In this document: positions 5,292 to 11,116 of the stretch, in pieces
How the letters are laid out: each line of letters opens with the position of its first letter
Position numbering within the stretch: the first letter of the stretch is position 1
Source of the DNA: Verrucomicrobiota bacterium
Lineage (GTDB): Bacteria; Verrucomicrobiota; Kiritimatiellia; Kiritimatiellales; Tichowtungiaceae
Length of the DNA stretch: 11,116 bases
Direction of reading: 5' to 3'
Assembly (NCBI GenBank): GCA_030619095.1
Contig: JAUXCB010000020.1
Location: 1 to 11,116 of the forward strand
Made by a program: the position numbers and the translations under genes
The notes under the pieces: model-generated
The model's input: only the letters and a program-made list of their open reading frames with translations
What the model was told of the DNA's origin: nothing
Database searches by the model: none

Positions 5292-6923
5292 TTACATCAT
5301 GCCGCCCATACCGCCCATTCCACCCATATCGGGCATGGCCGGAGCATCCTTTTCAGGAAGGTCGGTGATCATGCACTCGGTCGTCAGAAGCAGACCGGCA
5401 ATGCTGGCCGCGTTCTGCAGAGCCGTGCGCGTCACTTTGGTCGGGTCGATGATACCCGCAGCGACCATGTCCACATATTCGCCCGTGGCGACATCATACC
5501 CGGAGGTCTGTTTGGACTTCCTGACTTGCTGCACAACCAACGCGCCTTCGATTCCGGCGTTGCTGACCAGCTGACGAAGCGGAGATTCGCAGGCTTTACG
5601 AACAATTTCGGCACCAACGGCTTCGTCGCCTTCGAGCGTGAGTTTATCGAGGGCTTTTTGCGCACGGATGAGGGCGACGCCTCCGCCGGGAACGATTCCT
5701 TCTTCAACGGCGGCTCGAGTGGCGTGCAGCGCGTCGTCAACGCGATCCTTCTTCTCTTTCATTTCGGACTCCGTCGCCGCGCCGATGTTCAGCACCGCTA
5801 CACCGCCGCCGAGCTTCGCCTGGCGTTCCTGCAGTTTTTCGCGGTCGTAGTCGGAGGTGGTATCTTCAATCTGGCGTTTGATCTGGTCAACGCGCGCATT
5901 GATGTCTGCCTTCTTGCCCGCACCATCCACAATGACGGTTTCGTCTTTGCTTACGGTGACGCGCTTGGCGGTTCCGAGGTCTTCGAGCGTAACGCTTTCG
6001 AGTGTAATGCCGAGGTCTTCAGTGATGAATTTACCGTTCGTCAGAATGGCAATATCTTCCATCATCGCTTTGCGGCGGTCGCCAAAGCCCGGGGCTTTGA
6101 TGGCGCAGACGTTGAGCGTGCCGCGCAGTTTGTTCACCACGAGTGTCGCGAGGGCTTCCCCTTCAATGTCTTCGGCGATGATCATGAACGGCTTGCTGGT
6201 TTTTGCCACGTTCTGGAGCAGCGGAAGCATATCCTGCAGGTTCGAGATCTTTTTCTCGAAGAGCAGAATATAGGGGTCTTCCATCGACACTTCCATCGAT
6301 TCGGCATTCGTTACGAAGTAGGGAGAGAGGTATCCCTTGTCGAAGAGCATGCCTTCTTTCACTTCGAGACTGGTGTCGATCGATTTAGATTCTTCGATCG
6401 TGATCGGGCCATCTTCACCAACCGCAGCCATCGCATCCGCGATGATTTTGCCGATTTCTTCGTCGCCGTTGGCGGAAATGGTTCCGACCTGTGCGATTTC
6501 CTCGTTCGATTTTACCTTCTTGCTGAGCTTTTCGAGGGAGGCAACTAAAGCGGCAGTCGCTTTGTCGATTCCGCGCTTGAGGCTCATCGGGTTGGCGCCG
6601 GCCGTTACGTTCTTGATTCCCTCGCGATAAATCGCTTCAGCCAGAACGGTCGCGGTTGTGGTTCCATCACCGGCAATGTCGCTGGTTTTGCTCGCCACTT
6701 CACGAACCATCTGTGCACCCATGTTTTCGAACGCATCTTCGAGTTCAATCTCTTTCGCCACCGACACACCGTCTTTGGTGACTGTTGGGGAGCCGAATTT
6801 CTTGTCGATAATCACATTGCGGCCTTTCGGGCCGAGGGTGATGGCGACCGCCTGCGTCAGCTTTTCCACGCCCTTGAGCATGGCGCTGCGCGCCTCCACA
6901 TCAAATTTCAATTGTTTAGCCAT
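5292..6923 (-). CDS. groL: Chaperonin GroEL (60 kDa, Hsp60)
   Basis: GroEL forms the double-ring cage that folds proteins with ATP and the GroES lid in the cytoplasm. The 543-residue length is standard. Motifs in order: ITLGPKGRNVIID near residue 30, KDGVSVAKEIELED, the nucleotide-site GDGTTTATVLA near residue 86, the apical domain with DMLPLLQNV and CAIKAPGFGDRRK, RVDDALHATRAAVEEGIVPGGG with the hydrolytic Asp, and the Gly-Met C-terminal tail (MGGMGGMGGMM). No key residue appears altered. The start is the ATG at 6923 with AAGGAG at 6939-6934, ten bases upstream. groES lies 185 bases upstream, a wider gap than in many groESL operons and filled by an inverted heptamer array. A strong terminator follows. 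Confidence 0.99.
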   Translation of the reverse strand: MAKQLKFDVEARSAMLKGVEKLTQAVAITLGPKGRNVIIDKKFGSPTVTKDGVSVAKEIELEDAFENMGAQMVREVASKTSDIAGDGTTTATVLAEAIYREGIKNVTAGANPMSLKRGIDKATAALVASLEKLSKKVKSNEEIAQVGTISANGDEEIGKIIADAMAAVGEDGPITIEESKSIDTSLEVKEGMLFDKGYLSPYFVTNAESMEVSMEDPYILLFEKKISNLQDMLPLLQNVAKTSKPFMIIAEDIEGEALATLVVNKLRGTLNVCAIKAPGFGDRRKAMMEDIAILTNGKFITEDLGITLESVTLEDLGTAKRVTVSKDETVIVDGAGKKADINARVDQIKRQIEDTTSDYDREKLQERQAKLGGGVAVLNIGAATESEMKEKKDRVDDALHATRAAVEEGIVPGGGVALIRAQKALDKLTLEGDEAVGAEIVRKACESPLRQLVSNAGIEGALVVQQVRKSKQTSGYDVATGEYVDMVAAGIIDPTKVTRTALQNAASIAGLLLTTECMITDLPEKDAPAMPDMGGMGGMGGMM

Positions 6924-6951
6924 AATTTCTTTTCTCCTTATTGGAGAAAGA

Positions 6952-6980
6952 GTTGTTGGTTGTTTGTTGCTGGGTTGTCA
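6952..6980 (+). repeat. GTTG heptamer array, groL-proximal arm
   Basis: Successive units on the + strand are GTTGTTG, GTTGTTT, GTTGCTGG and GTTGTCA, a period of seven with one eight. In the groESL message this arm reads as CAAC-type units. It is the inverted partner of the array at 7075-7105, with about 95 bases between them. The remainder of the 185-base gap is AT-rich and holds no clear promoter or second gene. Confidence 0.6.
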
Positions 6981-7074
6981 GGGGCTCCTGAATAAACACT
7001 CAAACTTCCGTCAATTCTTCCTCTTTGATTAGTTAAATTTTGTTCAATTCATTCTGTAGTTCTCAGCCATTCCT

Positions 7075-7105
7075 CAACAACTGACAACGATCAACGTAAC
7101 AACTC
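7075..7105 (-). repeat. GTTG heptamer array, groES-proximal arm
   Basis: On the - strand, just after the groES stop, the units GTTGTTAC, GTTGATC, GTTGTCA and GTTGTTG follow one another with a period of seven or eight. Together with 6952-6980 they could pair as a long imperfect stem in the groES-groL message and separate the two cistrons. Confidence 0.6.
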
Positions 7106-7108
7106 ATT

Positions 7109-7396
7109 TTAGCCGATAACAGCTAATATGTCTTCTTCGCGCATGATCTGATATTCCTTGCCGCCCATTTTGACTTCGGTTCCGCCGTATTTTGGCATCA
7201 ACACCAAGTCGCCTTTTTTAACGTTGAAAGGAATGACCTTTCCATCGTCGTCCAGTTTGCCGGTTCCCAGCGCAATCACGGTTCCTTCTTGCGGCTTTTC
7301 TTTGGCCGAGTCGGGAATAATGATTCCGCCCTTGAGTACTTCGCCCTCTTTGAGCGGTTCGACCAATACGCGGTCGCCTAGTGGTTTAATCTTCAT
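7109..7396 (-). CDS. groES: Co-chaperonin GroES (10 kDa)
   Basis: GroES caps the GroEL ring as a heptamer. The 95-residue product is full length and begins MKIKPLGDRVLVEPL, the classic family opening. The mobile loop that touches GroEL is visible at about residues 16-32 with GGIIIPD, and the body contains GTVIALGTGK, VKKGDLVLMPKYGGTEV and the terminal EYQIMREEDILAVI. AAGGAGG lies ten bases before the ATG, giving a strong ribosome site. groL follows on the same strand after 185 bases. dnaK lies upstream on the same strand, so the three may share transcripts, although a weak promoter of its own is possible. Confidence 0.98.
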   Translation of the reverse strand: MKIKPLGDRVLVEPLKEGEVLKGGIIIPDSAKEKPQEGTVIALGTGKLDDDGKVIPFNVKKGDLVLMPKYGGTEVKMGGKEYQIMREEDILAVIG

Positions 7397-7429
7397 GGAT
7401 GTTACTCCTCCTTCTTGGGGTTATCTTCT

Positions 7430-7446
7430 GGCAGAACTCTTCTGCC
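7430..7446. promoter_or_regulatory. Perfect hairpin in the groES leader
   Basis: GGCAGAA-CTC-TTCTGCC is a perfect 7-bp inverted repeat located 34-50 bases before the groES start. It could be an operator or a leader hairpin. It does not match the CIRCE consensus (TTAGCACTC-N9-GAGTGCTAA). Confidence 0.4.
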
Positions 7447-7457
7447 GCTTTTAATTC

Positions 7458-7485
7458 AAATTAAATGGAATGCCATTCCCTTCAA
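7458..7485 (-). promoter_or_regulatory. Possible groES promoter (weak)
   Basis: On the - strand TTGAAG (7485-7480) and TAATTT (7463-7458) are spaced 16 bases apart in the AT-rich part of the dnaK-groES gap. The spacer holds the palindrome GGAATG-G-CATTCC. The -10 box is a poor match, so this is only the best candidate in the 182-base gap. I see no convincing terminator after dnaK. Confidence 0.3.
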
Positions 7486-7578
7486 AATTCGACATTCGTT
7501 GCCATTCCCGTTGGTCATTGCTTTCGTTTTACTCAAGCCTGTCTCCACTTCGTTCCGGCTGTTCGATATTTTGCGGTT

Positions 7579-9519
7579 CTAATCCTTCTTCTCCTCGTCG
7601 TCTTCCATGGTGTAGTCCGCATCGACCACGTCGCCGTCGGCCTTCTTTTCGCCGGGAGCTTGTTCTGCGCCTTCGGCGTCGGGAGCCTGTTCGGCTTCCG
7701 CTTCGGCCTGTGCCTTGGCGTACATTTCGGTCGCCGCCGCCTGCATCGCTTCGTTCAGCTTTTCCATCGCCGCTTTGATCTGATCGTCGTCGTCGCTCTT
7801 CAGTGCTTCCTTGACCGGCTCAATCGTCGCTTCAACTTCGGACTTCTTGTCGCCGTCAATTTTGTCGCCGTTTTCCTTTAGGAATTTTTCGGTCTGGAAA
7901 ACCGCCTGATCGGCGGAGTTGCGCAGATCGATCTTTTCTTTCGCGGCTTCGTCTTCCGAGGCGTGGGCTTCGGCATCTTTCACCATCTGGTCGACTTCGT
8001 CGTCCGACAGGCCGCTCGATGCGGTAATGGTGATGTGCTGCTCTTTACCGGTTCCGAGATCCTTGGCTTTCACGCTCAGGATTCCGTTGGCATCGATATC
8101 GAAGGTCACTTCAATCTGCGGAACGCCGCGCGGGGCAGGGGGGACACCGTCGAGCTGGAAATGCCCGATCGTCTTATTGTCCTTCGACATTTTGCGCTCA
8201 CCCTGCAGTACGTGGATGTCTACGGCGGGCTGGTTGTCAGCGGCCGTCGAGAACACCTCGCTCTTCTTCGTCGGGATCGTCGTGTTGCGTTCGATCAGCG
8301 GGGTGGAGATTCCACCGAGCGTTTCAATGCCGAGCGAAAGCGGGGTCACGTCGAGAAGAACCACGTTCTGGTTCACGTCGCCCGAGAGGATACCGCCCTG
8401 AATTGCGGCGCCGGAGGCGACCACTTCGTCGGGGTTCACGCCCTTGTGGGGATCCTGCCCGAAGTATTCCTTCACAATCTCCTGAACGCGCGGGATGCGG
8501 GTCGATCCACCGACCAGAATCACTTCGTGAATATCGCCGGAAGAAACCTTCGCATCACTCATACAGTCCTGAATCGGTTTTTTGGTTCGGTCGACGAGGT
8601 GGTCGACGAGCTGCTCAAACTTCGCACGGGTTAAAGACGTGTTCATATGTTTCGGGCCGCTCGCGTCGGCGGTCACAAACGGCAGGTTAATGTCGGTGGC
8701 CTGCGAGCTGGAGAGCTCACACTTCGCTTTTTCCGCCGCTTCTTTCAGGCGCTGAAGCGCCATGGGGTCTTTGGACAGATCGACGCCCTGGTCTTTTTTG
8801 AATTCTTCGACGAGCCAGTCGATAATCGCCTGATCAAAGTCGTCTCCACCGAGATGGCCGTCACCGTTCGATGCGTTCACTTCAAAGAACCCGTTGTCGA
8901 TGTCGAGAATGGAAACGTCGAAGGTTCCGCCCCCGAGGTCGTAGACCACCACTTTTTCTTCGTTCTTTTTTTCGATCCCGTAGGCGAGGGTGGCCGCGGT
9001 CGGCTCGTTGACGATTCGCAGAACCTCAAGACCAGCAATCTTACCGGCGTCTTTGGTTGCCTGGCGCTGCGAGTCGTTGAAGTAGGCCGGAACCGTGATC
9101 ACCGATTGCGTGATGGTTTCTCCAGCGTACGCTTCCGCATCCGCTTTCATCTTCTGCAGAATCATTGCGGAGATTTCCGGCGGCGCGTAGGTTTTATTGC
9201 CGACTTCAATCGCGGCATCGCCGTTTTTGGCCTTCACTACTTTGTAGGGGACCAGATCGATTTCATGCGCCACCTCTTCGAACTTGCGGCCCATGAAACG
9301 CTTCACCGAGAAAATCGTATTCGTCGGATTGGTTACCGCCTGACGTTTCGCGGCCTGACCGACCAGACGCTCGCCGTCCTTTGTAAACGCTACCACCGAT
9401 GGGGTCGTCCGACCGCCCTCAGCGTTGGGGATCACGGTGGACTCGCCACCTTCCATAATCGCCATACAGGAATTGGTTGTCCCGAGGTCGATTCCTAAAA
9501 CTTTTGATTTTGTAGCCAT
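7579..9519 (-). CDS. dnaK: Chaperone DnaK (Hsp70)
   Basis: DnaK binds exposed hydrophobic segments of proteins in an ATP-controlled cycle with DnaJ and GrpE. The 646-residue product is normal in size. ATPase motifs: GIDLGTTNSCMA (residues 9-20), NEPTAATLAYG, VVYDLGGGTFDVSILD near residue 195 and EVILVGGSTRIPRVQ near 340. The linker VVLLDVTPLSLGIETLGG starts the substrate-binding domain, which includes NTTIPTKKSEVFSTA and GERKMSKDNKTIGHFQLDGVPPAPRG. An Ala/Glu-rich helical lid and an acidic tail containing DVVDADYTMEDDEE follow. An AGGA-type ribosome site lies about nine bases before the ATG. It ends in TAG. Neither grpE, dnaJ nor hrcA adjoins it, and groES follows on the same strand after 182 bases. 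Confidence 0.99.
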   Translation of the reverse strand: MATKSKVLGIDLGTTNSCMAIMEGGESTVIPNAEGGRTTPSVVAFTKDGERLVGQAAKRQAVTNPTNTIFSVKRFMGRKFEEVAHEIDLVPYKVVKAKNGDAAIEVGNKTYAPPEISAMILQKMKADAEAYAGETITQSVITVPAYFNDSQRQATKDAGKIAGLEVLRIVNEPTAATLAYGIEKKNEEKVVVYDLGGGTFDVSILDIDNGFFEVNASNGDGHLGGDDFDQAIIDWLVEEFKKDQGVDLSKDPMALQRLKEAAEKAKCELSSSQATDINLPFVTADASGPKHMNTSLTRAKFEQLVDHLVDRTKKPIQDCMSDAKVSSGDIHEVILVGGSTRIPRVQEIVKEYFGQDPHKGVNPDEVVASGAAIQGGILSGDVNQNVVLLDVTPLSLGIETLGGISTPLIERNTTIPTKKSEVFSTAADNQPAVDIHVLQGERKMSKDNKTIGHFQLDGVPPAPRGVPQIEVTFDIDANGILSVKAKDLGTGKEQHITITASSGLSDDEVDQMVKDAEAHASEDEAAKEKIDLRNSADQAVFQTEKFLKENGDKIDGDKKSEVEATIEPVKEALKSDDDDQIKAAMEKLNEAMQAAATEMYAKAQAEAEAEQAPDAEGAEQAPGEKKADGDVVDADYTMEDDEEKKD

Positions 9520-9540
9520 TGTCTGTTCCTTTCGTTTTTT

Positions 9541-9568
9541 CTGCCTTCGGCAGATCCGCTGGTGGCGG
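9541..9568. promoter_or_regulatory. Two small stem-loops in the dnaK leader
   Basis: CTGCC-TTC-GGCAG (9541-9553) and CCGC-TGGTG-GCGG (9556-9568) lie side by side 22-49 bases before the dnaK start. A 12-base perfect palindrome, GTCGAATTCGAC, follows at 9581-9592. They would fold in the dnaK leader RNA or could bind a regulator. No T-tract follows on the - strand, so they are not terminators. Confidence 0.35.
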
Positions 9569-9618
9569 AAAATCTAAATTGTCGAATTCGACTCCATAGG
9601 AAGCACCAACCGTGCCAG

Positions 9619-9646
9619 AGGATAGTTGAAAGTCGTTAGGTGTTAA
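9619..9646 (-). promoter_or_regulatory. Possible dnaK promoter (weak)
   Basis: On the - strand TTAACA (9646-9641) and TATCCT (9624-9619) lie 16 bases apart, about 100 bases before the dnaK ATG. It is the best sigma70-like pair I could find in the leader, but it overlaps a repeat array and may be chance. No CIRCE element is present. Confidence 0.25.
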
Positions 9647-9659
9647 GTATTAGGTGGTT
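9624..9659 (+). repeat. Degenerate heptamer tandem array upstream of dnaK
   Basis: Five consecutive units with period seven (AGTTGAA, AGTCGTT, AGGTGTT, AAGTATT, AGGTGGT) share the pattern ARNNNTT or a close variant. No inverted partner was found nearby, unlike the other two arrays in the window. Confidence 0.5.
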
Positions 9660-9964
9660 GCGTAAAAAATACCTTTCCGGGCCTTGGAACTTTTCTGACA
9701 CATCCTGTCCCACCCGTCCGCGCAAGTGCGCCAAAATGACGCACATTGACCGAGGGAGAGGAAGTTTATCCGCCCCGAAGCCTTGGGGTCTTCGACAGAT
9801 TACGCAGATTTACGTTGTTACCCCGAGACTTCGGGGCAGATGGGGGAAATTGTTGGCCGCGAAAAAGCGCAGAAAACGCAAAATCCCCGCCGCCGAACGG
9901 GTGGATCAGGAAATTCAGCGTCACATCCCCGCTTGAAAATCAGCAGATTCTAAAACTCACTTGC
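9660..9964. other. Gap between the metallo-beta-lactamase gene and dnaK with hairpins and repeat debris
   Basis: About 305 bases hold no gene I can support. Two similar hairpins occur, CCCCGA-AGCC-TTGGGG (9773-9788, one G-U pair) and CCCCGA-GACT-TCGGGG (9821-9836). They flank ACAGATTACGCAGATTTACG, a phrase that resembles common dispersed intergenic repeats. A stretch around 9857-9882 (CGCGAAAAAGCGCAGAAAACG) looks like a simple GCGMAAA-type repeat. A small hairpin GCGC-AAGT-GCGC lies at 9720-9731. Open frames on the + strand here run through these repeats and look spurious. Confidence 0.5.
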
Positions 9965-11116
9965 TTATGCCGTCCACTTTTCTCCATCTTTATGGATTTC
10001 AACGTTTTGGAAAAGGTCGGGGTAGCGGCCGGGTTCAAAGCTGTGAATTGGAACGATCTTTCGTGGTTTTAAGGCCTTTGCTAGTTTTTGCAGGTCGGCA
10101 GGGCCCGCATGTCCTGATGTGTGAATGCTGTGTTTTGGAATGTTGTTTTGTTCGAGCCAAGGCTTAAGTTCGTTGAGGGAATTCCGCTCCCAGTAGCCTT
10201 CCCATTGTGAATAGATGTATGAGGCCCCCGTCAGACAGCCATCTATTTCTAAATCCCGGCAGTACAGGGGACGAAAAAGCACCGTGTATTTTCCGGGGTT
10301 TTTCTGAATAGACTCTATAAATATCCGGTTTGCAGAGTGTTCTTTTAGCAGATCAAACCAGCTGTTTTTTTTGACCATCACGCGTTGTGATTGCGGCAGG
10401 AATAGTGCCACACCATCCCAACTGGATTGCGGCAGGTTCGGGTTTGCGGTCGCTTTAAGAATAGCGGCGGCATAAAGGTCGATAATCATCGTGCGGCCTG
10501 TTTTCTTGCAGGCTCTGAATGTAGAAACAATGCGATCAATGTTCTGAGCTGAGCTGTGAATCAGGGTCAGGCCTTTTGTCTCTGAAAAGACCTTTTTCAT
10601 TCGATCCTCGATTTCATCCTCGGTTGGGTAGCTTTCATGAGCCTGAAGCCGGCCGATTGAACTTCCTTCTAGAAGAAGTATGTCGATGTCTTCGGGCGGG
10701 CTTTTCAGTGCCCCTTTAAACAGGGAGCTTTTTCGACCATGGGCTCGGAAATCGCCGCTGTAAAAAATCTTTTTTCCGTCGGCCTCAATCAGAAGGGCAT
10801 AGGAATCATACGCCGAGTGATCAACCAAGTAGGGGGTGACGATGAAAGGACCAATCTGTATTGTTTTCTTGTGTTCGAAATCCCACCCGTCGGCGGGGGG
10901 CGGAAGCCGGTCGCGCATAAAAGGGGCGGCTGCGGTAAGTATTCGGCGTGCTGCGGCACCCATGCCCGTCTTAATTTGGGGAGCGACTTGCGAAAGCAAT
11001 CCGAAGTGATCTTGGTGAGGGTGGGAGATGAGAATGCCCAGCAGTGACGAATCGTTGCCATCCAGCCCCGCAATGTCGGGCAGGTATTGGGCGGGATCGC
11101 CTTCCGCATTCAGCGG
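9965..11116 (-). CDS. MBL-fold beta-CASP metallo-hydrolase, RNase J-like (N-terminus outside window)
   Basis: The frame is open from the right edge to a TAA at 9965-9967, giving 383 visible residues; the true start lies beyond the window. Zinc motifs of the metallo-beta-lactamase fold: HPHQDH (visible residues 32-37), His100 in LVDHSAYDS (compare NHSIPDS of RNase J), and Asp122 in YSGDFRAHG. beta-CASP nuclease motifs follow: Glu150 in LLLEGSS, His336 in HTSGHA and His358 in IVPIHSF. Together these indicate an RNA- or nucleic-acid-processing hydrolase related to RNase J and CPSF-73-type enzymes, not an antibiotic-degrading lactamase. The C-terminus ends soon after the last motif, so the extra domain of true RNase J is missing and I give no gene symbol. 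Codon use looks somewhat more AT-rich than in dnaK or groL. Its neighbours give no hint of substrate. Confidence 0.85.
   Translation of the reverse strand, partial: PLNAEGDPAQYLPDIAGLDGNDSSLLGILISHPHQDHFGLLSQVAPQIKTGMGAAARRILTAAAPFMRDRLPPPADGWDFEHKKTIQIGPFIVTPYLVDHSAYDSYALLIEADGKKIFYSGDFRAHGRKSSLFKGALKSPPEDIDILLLEGSSIGRLQAHESYPTEDEIEDRMKKVFSETKGLTLIHSSAQNIDRIVSTFRACKKTGRTMIIDLYAAAILKATANPNLPQSSWDGVALFLPQSQRVMVKKNSWFDLLKEHSANRIFIESIQKNPGKYTVLFRPLYCRDLEIDGCLTGASYIYSQWEGYWERNSLNELKPWLEQNNIPKHSIHTSGHAGPADLQKLAKALKPRKIVPIHSFEPGRYPDLFQNVEIHKDGEKWTA

Noticed and set aside
6952..7105. CRISPR array
   Set aside because: Units are only 7-8 bases and degenerate, with no unique spacers of 30 or more bases and no cas genes.
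7397..7578. CIRCE operator upstream of groES
   Set aside because: No TTAGCACTC/GAGTGCTAA half-sites were found. The palindrome at 7430-7446 has a different sequence and a 3-base spacer.
7579..9519. Long antisense open frames within dnaK and groL
   Set aside because: They mirror strongly coding, GC-biased genes, and none shows a plausible fold, ribosome site or family match.
9640..10072. Open frames on the + strand between dnaK and the metallo-hydrolase
   Set aside because: They run through hairpins and simple repeats, have low-complexity basic translations and overlap the well-supported gene on the other strand.
10997..10999. Start of the metallo-hydrolase at the TTG at 10999
   Set aside because: The same frame is open to the window edge and contains the essential HPHQDH motif upstream of that codon, so the gene is partial at the right edge.
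9965..11116. Beta-lactam resistance enzyme
   Set aside because: The beta-CASP motifs (HTSGHA and IVPIHSF) and the absence of a signal peptide-type context indicate a nucleic-acid hydrolase of the fold family.

Overview
The window looks like chromosomal housekeeping DNA from a Gram-negative-type bacterium of the Planctomycetes-Verrucomicrobia-Chlamydiae group, perhaps Kiritimatiellota/Verrucomicrobiota. This placement is an inference from protein flavour and from repeat-rich gaps between genes; no rRNA or other decisive marker is present. No prophage, CRISPR array, transposase, tRNA or rRNA gene was found.

Layout. On the + strand (1-3643) lies a tight run: the end of purA, then uppS, cdsA, rseP and a small membrane-anchored protein of unknown function. 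Three of these genes make or police the cell envelope: UppS makes the lipid carrier for wall precursors, CdsA makes CDP-diacylglycerol, and RseP is an intramembrane protease. rseP is broken by an in-frame amber codon at 3042-3044. The missing C-terminus stays open in the same frame to 3251, where its stop overlaps the start of the next gene. After a repeat-filled convergent gap (3644-3872), everything else is on the - strand. Read in that direction the order is: a beta-CASP metallo-beta-lactamase-fold gene running off the right edge, dnaK, groES, groL, a strong terminator, a good sigma70-type promoter, rpoZ, smpB and an unrecognised 131-residue protein.

How the parts fit. dnaK, groES and groL form a collinear protein-folding block without hrcA, grpE, dnaJ or a visible CIRCE operator. 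rpoZ-smpB-ORF is a small information-processing unit with its own promoter. Between rpoZ and smpB sits an inverted pair of REP-like palindromes whose stems differ by compensatory changes. One palindrome is followed by a U-tract and reads as an intrinsic terminator directly in front of the smpB start codon, and the two units can also pair with each other, so an attenuator is possible.

Non-coding structure. Three of the gaps hold degenerate tandem arrays with a 7- or 8-base period. In two of them (3644-3858 and 6952-7105) the arrays are present as inverted pairs. I see no clearly new multi-gene system. The best leads are the interrupted rseP, the rpoZ-smpB double hairpin, the heptamer/octamer arrays, and the two uncharacterised small proteins.
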